Below are positions 7,840 to 16,366 of a stretch of 64,000 bases of DNA, one piece after another (positions within the stretch are counted from its first letter, which is position 1; every line of letters begins with the position of its first letter). This DNA is from Caryophanon tenue (GTDB lineage: Bacteria > Bacillota > Bacilli > Bacillales_A > Planococcaceae), in assembly GCF_001700315.1 (NCBI RefSeq), contig NZ_MASJ01000039.1, positions 186,001 through 250,000 of the forward strand. Direction: 5' to 3'. Under the pieces are notes generated by a model. The model did no database searches. It saw only the letters and a list, made by a program, of their open reading frames with translations, and had not been told where the DNA came from. Both the position numbers and the translations under genes were made by a program.

Positions 7840-8547
7840 CTAAAAACCAGTAAATCCACCAAAAATAGGAGAAAGGATGCGGATGATAAAAGTCATACCG
7901 TCGAAGAACAATAATATACCGACCGCAATCATAATGTAACCGCCAGCTTTAACGATTATTTGACTATGCTTGCGTATCCATCCAAGACGCGCGATAAAAA
8001 ATGAGAGTACGAAAAACGGAATCGCAAATCCTAAAAAGTATGCAAGCATATACGACATAGCTGCATCTGGATTTGTGCCACCTAACGCAATAATTGCCAT
8101 TAAAATTGGACCTGTGCACGGTGTCCAACCAGCCGCAAATGCAAGCCCGATAATAGCACTCCCAATATAACCTGATGGACGATTCGTAAAATGCACTTTA
8201 CGGTCCTTCATTAACCAATCAATTTGTAGCCAACCTACTATCATTGTACCAAATAATACGATTAAAATAGCGCCAATTTGTCGCAATAAGTCTTGATATG
8301 TCACAAAAAAATCACGTGCGAGCGAGGTGCTAAAACCAATCGCAATGAAAATGATTGAAAAGCCGATTAAAAAACTTAATGTATGTAAAATCGCTCGCTT
8401 TTGCATCATCCCCCGTTCATTTTTTAACGCATCGACACTCATCCCCGTAATATACGATAAAAATGCGGGATAGAGTGGCAATGTACACGGCGAAATAAAA
8501 CTTAAAAACCCTGCACCAAATGCTAAAAAAATATTCACATCTGCCAC
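7840..8547 (-). CDS. ccdA: Cytochrome c biogenesis protein CcdA
   Basis: 235 residues with six membrane helices in two related halves, each with the proline-cysteine motif of the DsbD/CcdA family: [11 protein letters not shown] and GWTPCTGP. The two cysteines carry electrons from cytoplasmic thioredoxin to extracytoplasmic thiol oxidoreductases that keep apocytochrome c reduced. GTG at 8547 gives a start [13 protein letters not shown] and stands 10 bases after AGGAG; the longer frame back to 8586 lacks a site. First gene of ccdA-yneI-ccdC. Confidence 0.92.
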   Translation of the reverse strand: MADVNIFLAFGAGFLSFISPCTLPLYPAFLSYITGMSVDALKNERGMMQKRAILHTLSFLIGFSIIFIAIGFSTSLARDFFVTYQDLLRQIGAILIVLFGTMIVGWLQIDWLMKDRKVHFTNRPSGYIGSAIIGLAFAAGWTPCTGPILMAIIALGGTNPDAAMSYMLAYFLGFAIPFFVLSFFIARLGWIRKHSQIIVKAGGYIMIAVGILLFFDGMTFIIRILSPIFGGFTGF

Positions 8548-8636
8548 TTCATCGTCAACTCCTATCTGCTTCTTCCATCCTACCAAAAGTCATAAGAAAT
8601 TACGCTTGTTTGCTCTCTTAATTTTTTCATTTACGC

Positions 8637-9560
8637 TTATGATGCAACTTTATTCATCCGACGATGTTGTCGATAGGTCGCCACTGAAAAAATAAACAAT
8701 GACAACCAAATAAAGCTAAAGCCAATGATATCTGCTTGTGAAAATGTTTCGCCGTATAAAAACAGACCGAATAGTAACGTCATTGTTGGCGTCATATACT
8801 GTAAAAACCCAAGAACATATAACGGTAAGTTTTTTGCAGCCACCGCAAAACAAACAAGCGGAATAATCGTTACAAGTCCTGACACGATTAATAATACGTC
8901 AGTTGTCCAATGAATGTGTAAAAATGCAGCCTGTCCTTGTTGCCATTGGTACACCATATACCCTAGTGCAATTGGCAAGATAAGCAGCGTTTCAAGGGCA
9001 ACAGAATGTAACGCCTCTAGCTGGACTTGCTTTTTCATAACCCCATATAACGCAAATGACACAGCTAATGTTAACGCAATAAACGGTATTTCACCGTAGC
9101 TCACAATCATAATCGCTACACCTATGGCCGCAATTGTAATGGCAATTTTCTGCCCACGTAGTAATGTCTCTTTATAAATAATAACGCCAAACACAATCGA
9201 TAATAACGGATTAATATAATAGCCTAAACTTGTATCAATAACATGATGGTTGGCAACCGCCCAAATATACATGAACCAATTCACCGAAATACATACCGAG
9301 GCAAAAAATAAAATGATGGCTTTTTTCGGAGATTCAATGAGTTGTCGCACAACGTCGGTAAAACGATGCCACTTGTTTAATACAATCATCGCTACAACAC
9401 TAAAAACAAAAGACCAAACAATACGATTGGCCAAAATATCAAAGCTATTCACATGTGCAAGCAATGTCCAAAAGAGTGGAAATAGCCCCCACATGACATA
9501 TGTAGCGATGCCATTTGTAAAACCTAATTTTGCATTCACACGAACATTCCTTTCCATCAT
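8637..9560 (-). CDS. rarD: RarD-type EamA family transporter
   Basis: 307 residues with ten hydrophobic segments. It starts GIATYVMWGLFPLFWTLL, contains SVNWFMYIWAVANHHVIDTS and ends with GFLQYMTPTMTLLFGLFLYGE, all hallmarks of RarD (YojE in B. subtilis is similar). EamA/DMT proteins export small metabolites; RarD's own substrate is not settled. Two tandem ATG codons (9560, 9557) follow AAGGA; the upstream reading frame up to 9902 is open but overlaps the promoter and a repeat, so it is not coding. A good promoter lies directly upstream. Confidence 0.88.
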   Translation of the reverse strand: MMERNVRVNAKLGFTNGIATYVMWGLFPLFWTLLAHVNSFDILANRIVWSFVFSVVAMIVLNKWHRFTDVVRQLIESPKKAIILFFASVCISVNWFMYIWAVANHHVIDTSLGYYINPLLSIVFGVIIYKETLLRGQKIAITIAAIGVAIMIVSYGEIPFIALTLAVSFALYGVMKKQVQLEALHSVALETLLILPIALGYMVYQWQQGQAAFLHIHWTTDVLLIVSGLVTIIPLVCFAVAAKNLPLYVLGFLQYMTPTMTLLFGLFLYGETFSQADIIGFSFIWLSLFIFSVATYRQHRRMNKVAS

Positions 9561-9573
9561 TTTTCCTTGTTCA

Positions 9574-9602
9574 ATTATAGTCCTTCTTTTAATAAACAAC
9601 AA
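9574..9602 (-). promoter_or_regulatory. Sigma-A type promoter for rarD
   Basis: On the minus strand TTGTTG, a 17-base spacer, then a perfect TATAAT. The predicted transcript start is only a few bases before the ribosome binding site. Confidence 0.6.
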
Positions 9603-9800
9603 TGAGCCAACACAAATAGCCAAATGGAGTTTCTTCCTATTATATAGAGACTTGCTCATTTCTTCACAAGCGAAATTATATTTGTTGTATAACAATACGC
9701 AGATGCCTATTTTTGAAATAATGCACATTTCTAGCATATTTTCATTTAAAAGAGGGATATCGGCCAAAAACGCCACGTTGTGTGGCAAGACAGATGTGAC
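9603..9800. other. Intergenic stretch, nothing recognised
   Basis: No ribosome-binding-site-led frame, RNA motif or terminator was seen here. It borders dispersed repeat copy 1. Confidence 0.5.
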
Positions 9801-9920
9801 AAACATCGTGTTTGCCTCCGTACCGCAGAAAAGCCTGCTCGAAAATTTACGACGACGAAAGCAGAAAAGTGTTAGGAGAAATGACCAGATTTCTCCTAAC
9901 ACTTTGTTTTGTCTCAGCCT
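9801..9920 (+). repeat. Dispersed intergenic repeat, copy 1 (hairpin element)
   Basis: Contains TTGCCTCCGTACCGCA, then GCCTGCTCGA, then a perfect 16-bp stem AAGTGTTAGGAGAAAT / ATTTCTCCTAACACTT with a 6-base loop, and TTTGTTTTGTCTCA. The same blocks in the same order occur near 14.4 kb and 44.9 kb. The hairpin with a T-rich 3' side could also act as a terminator on the plus strand. No coding capacity. Confidence 0.8.
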
Positions 9921-9999
9921 CTTTTGGTTCCAATCTCTTTATATCCCCCACTACGCGCTATAAACCGTAGTAAGTTGTCATTTATAGTTACTGATTCAT

Positions 10000-10197
10000 T
10001 TATTGTGATGTATCACGTCGCTCAAAAAATAATTCATAACAAGCAGGTACGACAAATGCTAAACTTAGCGCACAAATAATATTCATCATTACGAGCTGTT
10101 TTGAATAGACGGTATTTATAATAAAATAATCTTTTATAAAACAAAGCATCAATAGAATCATTGCATGGTCAATATACGTAATGATTTTCTGTTGCAT
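10000..10197 (-). CDS. Small membrane protein, unknown function
   Basis: 65 residues with two hydrophobic helices (YIDHAMILLMLCFIKDYFI and MMNIICALSLAFVVPACYEL) and a short charged C-terminus. ATG 10197 follows GGGGGAGAAATT. Single gene, no recognised family. The frame continues upstream without a second ribosome binding site. Confidence 0.6.
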   Translation of the reverse strand: MQQKIITYIDHAMILLMLCFIKDYFIINTVYSKQLVMMNIICALSLAFVVPACYELFFERRDTSQ

Positions 10198-10337
10198 AAT
10201 TTCTCCCCCACATAACATAGTGCTGTTAGTAACAGCATACGGCAAAACAAATAGAAATACAAATTAATCTAAAAATATTTACTTTTCTGACTTCTTATAT
10301 TAAAGTATTATATATTATAGAAAGGAGCGTGGTTTTC

Positions 10338-10592
10338 ATGCAACAACTGACAACTCGATTAGAAGATAAACGCATAAAGCTGCTTATTTTATATGCTTGC
10401 TTTAGCTTATTCATTATCGCAACCACGTTACCGATAACGATTTTACTGCTACCATTTATTGCTTACACATGTAAGCGGCTTTATATACAGCTCCAACAAC
10501 AATCACTCGATCTATTTACGGTTACATTTGAGCTAGGTGGTATTTTAAGCACAACAGCTATTTTTATTACGCTACATACTGTACTCTACTAA
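10338..10592 (+). CDS. Small membrane protein, unknown function
   Basis: 84 residues: a charged N-terminus (TTRLEDKRIKLL), two hydrophobic segments up to about residue 45, an amphipathic stretch and a final hydrophobic segment. ATG 10338 lies 10 bases after AGGAG; the GTG nine bases earlier is too close to it. Single-gene unit with its own terminator. Not recognised. Confidence 0.6.
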   Translation: MQQLTTRLEDKRIKLLILYACFSLFIIATTLPITILLLPFIAYTCKRLYIQLQQQSLDLFTVTFELGGILSTTAIFITLHTVLY

Positions 10593-10627
10593 CTTACGTT
10601 GGAAAGTTTCCAACGTAAGTTTTTTTG
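10592..10627 (+). terminator. Terminator after the small membrane gene
   Basis: Near-perfect palindrome of 29 bases (arm ACTTACGTTGGAAA) followed by seven T. Confidence 0.88.
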
Positions 10628-10675
10628 TTATACTGAATTATGTAAAACATTCAAAATAAAGAAAGTAGGGATTGT

Positions 10676-12001
10676 ATGGGTTTATTACAAGTTGGAAAAG
10701 ATGCAGCTGCTGGTGTGCTTGAAGACCAATGGCGTGATTACTTTTATGTGGACGCGTTGCCAGCTGATATTTTAATGGTAAAGGCAAATCGCCGAACAGG
10801 AAAACGCTCGAATAATAAAGGTAATGACAATATTATTTCTGACGGTTCGATTATCGCCATTAATGAAGGACAATGTATGATCATTGTCGAACAAGGGCGT
10901 ATTGTAGACTTTAGTGCAGAGCCTGGTGAATATGTATACGATTTTTCTACAGAGCCGAGTATTTTCACTGGTAGTTTGAAAAACTCGATTATCGAAAGCT
11001 TTAAACAATTTGGCAAACGCTTCGTTTTTGGTGGTGAACCTCCGAAAGACCAGCGCCTCTATTTCGTGAATATTAAAGAAATTCCAGGCAATAAATACGG
11101 TACACCTGCACCCGTACCATTCCGTGTAGTGGACCGCAATATCGGTCTTGATATCGATATTGCCATTCGTTGCCACGGTGAGTATTCCTATACAATTGTC
11201 GACCCGATTTTATTTTATAAAAACGTTGCTGGAAATGTACCAGATACATTTAACCGCGCGCAAATTGATAGCCAGCTAAAATCAGAGCTGATGACGGCAC
11301 TTCAGCCGGCATTTGCACAAATTTCTGCACAAGGTGTGCGTTATAGTGAAGTACCTGCACATACAACACAGCTTGCACAAGCATTAAACGAAGTGCTATC
11401 GGCTTCATGGACAAAAAAACGCGGTATCGCTGTATTTACATTTGGGATTAGCACATTAAAAGCATCTGAAGAAGATGAAGCAATGATTAAGCAATTACAA
11501 AAAAATGCGGTATTCCGCAATGCAGATATGGCAGCTGCCAATTTAGCAGGCGCCCAAGCTGATGCGATGATTAATGCGTCTAAAAATGAAAACGGTGCGC
11601 TCGGTGGCTTTATGGGCATGAATATGGCGCAAAATGCAGGTGGCATTAATGCGAATGATTTATACGCGACAAGCCAACAACAAAAAGCACAACAACCTGC
11701 CCCACCGCCACCTGTGTCGGCAACTGGGGCTGTTTGGACATGTACATGTGGTGCCGCCAATAGCGGTAAATTTTGTTCTGAATGTGGTGCAAAACAGCCG
11801 AGTGCAGAAGCTGACCACTGGACATGCTCATGTGGCACACAAAATAAAGGCAAATTTTGTTCAAACTGCGGTACACAAAAACCTGCTGCCCTTCCTACTT
11901 ACGCTTGCAATAACTGTGGTTGCATGCCAGCAGACCCGACAAATCCGCCAAAGTTTTGCCCTGAGTGTGGCGATGTATTTGATGACGCAGACAAACAATA
12001 A
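10676..12001 (+). CDS. SPFH-domain protein with three C-terminal zinc ribbons (YdjI-like)
   Basis: 441 residues. Residues ~1-290 form an SPFH/Band-7-like domain of the YdjI ('virion core protein') type; a flexible A/G/Q/P-rich stretch (~290-345) follows, then three zinc-ribbon units: WTCTCGAANSGKFCSECG, WTCSCGTQNKGKFCSNCG, and a last one ending KFCPECGD. In B. subtilis YdjI works with YdjG and YdjH at the membrane and is linked to PspA envelope stress. The next gene here is YdjG-like, 12 bases downstream, but no PspA gene is present. No membrane helix is visible. ATG 10676 follows AAGTAGGG. Confidence 0.82.
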   Translation: MGLLQVGKDAAAGVLEDQWRDYFYVDALPADILMVKANRRTGKRSNNKGNDNIISDGSIIAINEGQCMIIVEQGRIVDFSAEPGEYVYDFSTEPSIFTGSLKNSIIESFKQFGKRFVFGGEPPKDQRLYFVNIKEIPGNKYGTPAPVPFRVVDRNIGLDIDIAIRCHGEYSYTIVDPILFYKNVAGNVPDTFNRAQIDSQLKSELMTALQPAFAQISAQGVRYSEVPAHTTQLAQALNEVLSASWTKKRGIAVFTFGISTLKASEEDEAMIKQLQKNAVFRNADMAAANLAGAQADAMINASKNENGALGGFMGMNMAQNAGGINANDLYATSQQQKAQQPAPPPPVSATGAVWTCTCGAANSGKFCSECGAKQPSAEADHWTCSCGTQNKGKFCSNCGTQKPAALPTYACNNCGCMPADPTNPPKFCPECGDVFDDADKQ

Positions 12002-12013
12002 AGAGGTGTTTGC

Positions 12014-13120
12014 ATGACACGTGATATTGAAACAAATGAAGTAACGGTTGAATTTGATACGGAATGTCCGAGCTGTGCTGCATCGATTGCATTTGACCCC
12101 GCAAGTGGATTGCTAGAATGTCCCTATTGTGGCTACCGCGCGGAAATTCCGATTCCTGAACAACAGCAAGATACGATTGCACGTGAAATTAATTTCCACG
12201 ATGCACAAGCACGCGGTAATTTTGACTGGGGCGTTGAAAAAAAGCGTATTATTTGTGAAGCATGTGCAGCAGAAACGATTTACGATGCCCTGCAAGTAGC
12301 TGACACTTGTCCCTATTGTGGCTCACATCAAGTCATGGAAGCCAGCGCGTCCGATACCCTCGCACCAAATGGCGTTATCCCGTTTGCTGTCACAAAACAG
12401 CAAGCTGGTGAAGCGTTTCATCAATGGATTAAAGGACGTATTTTCACGCCGTCAAAAGCGAAAAAAAGTGCGAAACCGGATGCGTTTCAAGGTGTGTATA
12501 TGCCGTTTTGGACATTTGATACAAACACAATGAGCCATTATTCTGCACGCTACGGCATCAATCACTACTATACGGACCGTGAAGGCAAAACACAGGTCGA
12601 AACAAAGTGGTATAGAACGAGTGGCATTTACCAACAGCACTATGACGATTATTTAGTATCGGCGACGAATCGTTATGACCGCGATATGCTCGCTAAAATT
12701 CAGCCATTTGATTCGAATAATGCAAAAGGCTATAAACCCGAATATGTCGCTGGCTTTTTAGCAGAGCGCTATAGCATCGGTTTAGATGATGGCTGGCGTA
12801 TAGCACAGCAGGGGATTCATGGTGATTTGGATAGTCAAATTCGCCAAGAAATTCGCATGCGTCATCGTGCAGACCATGTGCAAAGCTTACAATTTTCGAC
12901 AACTCATGACGATATTACGTTTAAATATGTGATGCTGCCGATTTGGCTTTCGTCGTTCCAATATAAACAAAAGTTGTATCGTTTTATGGTGAACGGACAA
13001 ACAGGAAAAGTCGGCGGGGACGCACCAATTTCTCCGCTGCGTGTTGCTATTGCCATTATGCTCACGATGCTCGTTATCGGCATTTTTTATGTGTTATTTG
13101 GCGAAAGCAGTTATTATTAG
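12014..13120 (+). CDS. TFIIB-type zinc-ribbon membrane protein (YdjG-like)
   Basis: 368 residues. Two zinc ribbons are visible: CPSC...CPYCGY (residues ~18-41) and CEAC...CPYCGS (~81-103). The middle is a soluble domain with a YMPFWTFD motif and repeated aromatic residues; one membrane helix lies at the C-terminus (VAIAIMLTMLVIGIFYVLFG). This layout fits the YdjG group that partners SPFH protein YdjI. ATG 12014 follows AGAGGTG, 12 bases after the SPFH gene, so they form an operon. Likely anchors the SPFH protein to the membrane; inferred. Confidence 0.8.
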   Translation: MTRDIETNEVTVEFDTECPSCAASIAFDPASGLLECPYCGYRAEIPIPEQQQDTIAREINFHDAQARGNFDWGVEKKRIICEACAAETIYDALQVADTCPYCGSHQVMEASASDTLAPNGVIPFAVTKQQAGEAFHQWIKGRIFTPSKAKKSAKPDAFQGVYMPFWTFDTNTMSHYSARYGINHYYTDREGKTQVETKWYRTSGIYQQHYDDYLVSATNRYDRDMLAKIQPFDSNNAKGYKPEYVAGFLAERYSIGLDDGWRIAQQGIHGDLDSQIRQEIRMRHRADHVQSLQFSTTHDDITFKYVMLPIWLSSFQYKQKLYRFMVNGQTGKVGGDAPISPLRVAIAIMLTMLVIGIFYVLFGESSYY

Positions 13121-13195
13121 TAAAAAGATGTTTAGCCTTCTAAGAGATGGGAATACATTAATTGTAGAAAACAATTCATTGAAGAGGTGTCCTTT

Positions 13196-13642
13196 ATGAC
13201 AATTGAAAAACAATTAAACGAATTAGTAGCATCTTGGTCAATTCTGTATACGAAACTGCATAACTATCATTGGTATGTATCTGGACCAACATTCTTTACA
13301 TTACATGCGAAGTTCGAAGAGTTATATACAGAAGCGGCTCTTCACTTAGATGAGTTAGCAGAACGTATTTTATCACGCGGCGAAAAACCAGTCGCTACAT
13401 TAAAAGAGCAATTAAAAGTATCATTAGTCGACGAAGCAAAGGGGACAGAAAATGCTTCGCAAATGGTGCAACAAATCGTCAAAGACTTTACAACCGTTAA
13501 AGAAGCATCGAAACAAGTAATGGATGCCGCAAGTGAAGAAGGCGATGACCGCACAGAAGATTTATTAAACGGTATTATCCAATCACTCGAAAAACATGCA
13601 TGGATGTTAAATGCCTTCTTAGGTGACAATCCGAAAGAATAA
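13196..13642 (+). CDS. dps: Dps family ferritin-like DNA-binding protein
   Basis: 148 residues with the Dps/MrgA pattern: LHNYHWYVSGPTFFTLHAKFEELY followed by LDELAERIL, giving the His/Asp/Glu residues that form the inter-subunit ferroxidase site. Dps dodecamers oxidise Fe(II) with peroxide, store iron and bind DNA. ATG 13196 follows AGAGGTG with six bases between; a GTG nine bases upstream overlaps that site. The upstream region carries a short inverted repeat (13160-13176), but it is not a convincing PerR box. A terminator follows. Confidence 0.92.
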   Translation: MTIEKQLNELVASWSILYTKLHNYHWYVSGPTFFTLHAKFEELYTEAALHLDELAERILSRGEKPVATLKEQLKVSLVDEAKGTENASQMVQQIVKDFTTVKEASKQVMDAASEEGDDRTEDLLNGIIQSLEKHAWMLNAFLGDNPKE

Positions 13643-13643
13643 T

Positions 13644-13690
13644 AAAAAGGTTGAACGGGCGCATCACACTTCCCCGTTCAACCTTTTTTT
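13644..13690. terminator. Terminator between dps and the convergent gene
   Basis: Stem AAAAAGGTTGAACGGG / CCCGTTCAACCTTTTTT with a 13-base loop; A and T tracts on both sides allow use by both genes. Confidence 0.88.
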
Positions 13691-14099
13691 ATAATTGCGT
13701 ACGTAAATGACCTAACAATACATTATCGCTGTGTACTGTAAAACGTGCCTCATTTACTTGTAATTGATGGTCGCTACCAACGATAATGCGCTGTGGCACA
13801 ACTGAAGCGGCTGTATACACATCAATCGTATAATCAACGAGTGGTGCTTGCTGTGATGGATACAGCTCCATCGAAAAGGATGCCTGCATAATTTCATCAA
13901 TTTGAACACGATCACGAATTGTGTAGACTACGCCGCTACCATCTGTAATGACTAACTTTTCAATATGTGCCTCACCGATGATGTCTTTTAGAACATCGCC
14001 AAATAGTTCAATCTCATCTAACGACTGTACACCTTTCCATGCGACAACACCAAGTACGCCTAATACTGTCGTCAACCCTACAATTAGTCTTTTCCTCAC
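13689..14099 (-). CDS. Membrane-anchored protein, unknown function
   Basis: 136 residues: an N-terminal signal anchor (RKRLIVGLTTVLGVLGVVAW) and an extracytoplasmic domain rich in beta-like stretches (KLVITDGSGVVYTIRDRVQ, RIIVGSDHQLQVNEARFTV). Start is GTG 14099 after AGGGTGATGGC. No family recognised. It shares the dps terminator. Confidence 0.6.
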   Translation of the reverse strand: MRKRLIVGLTTVLGVLGVVAWKGVQSLDEIELFGDVLKDIIGEAHIEKLVITDGSGVVYTIRDRVQIDEIMQASFSMELYPSQQAPLVDYTIDVYTAASVVPQRIIVGSDHQLQVNEARFTVHSDNVLLGHLRTQL

Positions 14100-14280
14100 G
14101 CCATCACCCTTTCTACGCTTCTTCTTATTGTACTAAAAAAGCGAAACGACGAGAAGTAATTGCAAATGTGAATTGTCCGAACATGAAAAATAAGCATCTC
14201 TGGAAGTGACAATGTAGAAGTACTTATTTCGGATATAATTTCGGTGGATCTAAAAATTAAATGTAGAGATTTTCTAATTT
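14100..14280. other. Intergenic stretch, nothing recognised
   Basis: Open frames here overlap the repeat and have no ribosome binding site. Nothing else seen before dispersed repeat copy 2. Confidence 0.5.
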
Positions 14281-14467
14281 GGATACATCGTCGTACAAGG
14301 AACAGCGGACTTCTAACGGAATAATACGAGCGCGAGATTACAGGAGAAACATCTACTTTGCCTCCGTACCGCAACAATTGCCTGCTCGAGCGTGTGTGAT
14401 AACGAAAACAAAAAAGTGTTACGAGAACTATCGACATCTCTCGTAACACTTTGTTTTGTCTCAGTCT
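14281..14467 (+). repeat. Dispersed intergenic repeat, copy 2
   Basis: Shares with copy 3 a 5' block (AGCGGACTTCTA, then TACGAGCG and GAGA.TACAGG), and with copies 1 and 3 the blocks TTGCCTCCGTACCGCA (copy 1), GCCTGCTCGA, the hairpin and TTTGTTTTGTCTCA. The hairpin here is AAGTGTTACGAGA / TCTCGTAACACTT: relative to the other copies one G-C pair is changed to C-G on both arms, so pairing is kept. Confidence 0.8.
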
Positions 14468-14530
14468 GTTCTTTCTTCTATCCTTTATTGGATTTAAGAA
14501 ATCATTGTTTCGTATCCCTATACAAATGCA

Positions 14531-15880
14531 TTATTTTTTCTTCGTCAGTTTATAAGCAATTGCGACAACGATAAACCAAATCGGTGTGCACAGTAATGCC
14601 ATACGTGTATCTTCTGACACTGCCATAATTACGAGTAAAAATGCAAAGAACGCTAAAATCACATAGTTAATCGCTGGTGTTAACGGTGCACGGAATGATG
14701 ATGCCGCATGCTGCTCTGGATGACGACGCTTATAAATAATATGTGAAATTAAAATCATGCTCCACACCCAAATAAAGCAAATTGCGGAAACCGTCGTTAC
14801 TAAGTTAAACGCTGTCTCGGGTAATAACTTTGCTAATAATGCCCCAAGCGCTGCTACAATTGTTGATGTAATGAGTGCATTTTGTGGCACTGCACGGCGA
14901 TTTAATTTCGCGAACATTTTTGGTGCATTGGCATTTTTCCCTAAGTTGTATAACATACGGCTTGTTGAAAATAGCCCTGAGTTTCCTGCTGACGCTGCCG
15001 ATGTTAACACAACAAAATTAATTAAACCTGCTGCTACCGGAATACCGACTAATGTGAATACTTGTACGAACGGACTTGATGCAGCTGAAATATTTGTCCA
15101 CGGTGTAATCGATAAAATCACGATTAATGCACCGACATAAAATAATAAAATACGCATTGGGATTTTATTAATCGCCGATGGAATATTTTTTTTCGGGTCT
15201 GCGGTTTCAGACGCCGTTACCCCAACAAGCTCGACCCCAACAAACGCAAACACCACCATTTGGAATGCTAGTAAGAAGCCTGATAAGCCATTTGCGAAGA
15301 AGCCTCCATGCGCCCATAAATTTGTCACACTTGCTGTACCATGCTCTGTTTCAAAGCCAATCACAAGCATCACAATACCGACAATAATTAAGCCGATAAT
15401 TGTCACAATTTTAATCAATGCGAACCAAAACTCAAGTTCACCAAATAATTTTACCGTTAATAAATTGAGTGCTAGTAAAATGACTACAGCGATTAACGCT
15501 GGAATCCATTGTGGTATATCAAACCAGTAGTTTACATATAACCCGACCGCAATAATATCTGCCATCGCCACCATAATCCAACAGAACCAATACGTCCAGC
15601 CAGTAATATAGCCTGCCCATGAGCCGACATAATGCGTTGTGAAATCGGTGAAGCTTTCAAAGCCTGCATCCGTTAATAATAATTCACCGAGTGCGCGCAT
15701 CACAAAAAACAATGCTGTCCCGACAATTAAATACGCTAAAATAATTGATGGACCTGCTAATTCTATCGCTTTTCCCGCGCCTAAAAATAAGCCTGTTCCA
15801 ATCGTTCCGCCAATCGCAATCAATTGGACGTGGCGATTTTTTAAATCCCGTTGTAATTCTTGTTGTTCATGTTGTGCCAA
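14531..15880 (-). CDS. APC (AAT) family amino-acid permease, glycine-riboswitch controlled
   Basis: 449 residues with twelve hydrophobic segments. The start LQRDLKNRHVQLIAIGGTIG and GTGLFLGAGKAIELAGPS are the AAT-family signature; SETADPKKNIPSAI lies mid-protein. Such permeases take up amino acids with protons. The glycine riboswitch and terminator in its leader make a small amino acid such as glycine, alanine or serine the likely substrate (CycA-like); inferred. Start is TTG 15880, seven bases after GGAGG, giving MAQHEQQELQ. No following gene on this strand. Confidence 0.88.
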   Translation of the reverse strand: MAQHEQQELQRDLKNRHVQLIAIGGTIGTGLFLGAGKAIELAGPSIILAYLIVGTALFFVMRALGELLLTDAGFESFTDFTTHYVGSWAGYITGWTYWFCWIMVAMADIIAVGLYVNYWFDIPQWIPALIAVVILLALNLLTVKLFGELEFWFALIKIVTIIGLIIVGIVMLVIGFETEHGTASVTNLWAHGGFFANGLSGFLLAFQMVVFAFVGVELVGVTASETADPKKNIPSAINKIPMRILLFYVGALIVILSITPWTNISAASSPFVQVFTLVGIPVAAGLINFVVLTSAASAGNSGLFSTSRMLYNLGKNANAPKMFAKLNRRAVPQNALITSTIVAALGALLAKLLPETAFNLVTTVSAICFIWVWSMILISHIIYKRRHPEQHAASSFRAPLTPAINYVILAFFAFLLVIMAVSEDTRMALLCTPIWFIVVAIAYKLTKKK

Positions 15881-15921
15881 ACGAAACCCTCCAAATTCTT
15901 CACTTACACTGCTGATGGCAC

Positions 15922-15954
15922 AAAAAAGAGGTTAGGAATATGCTTCCCAACCTC
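15922..15954 (-). terminator. Leader terminator of the permease transcript
   Basis: On the minus strand GAGGTTgGGAA / TTCCtAACCTC, then TTTTTT, located between the glycine aptamer and the TTG start. This is the probable expression platform of the riboswitch. Confidence 0.82.
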
Positions 15955-16044
15955 AAACAAAACAAAAGATATATGCTTCCTTCACTATGCTTCCATAATA
16001 AAAAAACCAAAAATGAATAACAAAAAATGTTTTCCAAAATACCT

Positions 16045-16108
16045 TTCTGTCCGCTTTGCCTGAGATGGTTAACCCTTCGGCGGTATAATTACTTATACTC
16101 TCTCCAGA
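16045..16108 (-). promoter_or_regulatory. Glycine riboswitch, single aptamer
   Basis: Read on the minus strand, CTGGAGAGAG, then CCGCCGAAGGG, then TCTCAGGCAAAGCGGACAGA: the conserved blocks of the gcvT-type glycine aptamer in order. Only one aptamer is visible; the 150 bases further upstream do not contain a second. It lies about 165 bases before the permease start with a terminator between, suggesting control by transcription termination. Confidence 0.9.
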
Positions 16109-16185
16109 AAATGCTCGAGCTATTAAACGACCTAATAGCTGTCAACGCCTTTATAAAATTCATCGTGCAATGTAGTAATGTGTTT

Positions 16186-16215
16186 ACTATAACAAGTTTT
16201 TGCGCTTTATGCCAA
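16186..16215 (-). promoter_or_regulatory. Probable promoter of the glycine-riboswitch transcript
   Basis: On the minus strand TTGGCA, 18 bases, TATAGT. This places the transcript start about 70 bases before the aptamer. Confidence 0.5.
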
Positions 16216-16366
16216 CATAATTTTCATTACTTTAACGCCCTAAAGCAAAAATACTAATATTATAGCGAGCTATCTATCTATTGTCGAAAAATTACCACTA
16301 AAAATTTTTTTGAGAGAATAAAAATATCCTCTACGACAATATTATATCGTAAAAGATATTTTCACA

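Noticed and set aside
9561-9902. N-terminal extension of rarD
   Set aside because: Overlaps the rarD promoter and dispersed repeat copy 1; no ribosome binding site and no family similarity.
13160-13176. Inverted repeat AATTGT-AGAAA-ACAATT before dps as a PerR operator
   Set aside because: Half-sites and spacing do not match the 7-1-7 PerR box (TTATAAT-ATTATAA); left as an unassigned small palindrome.
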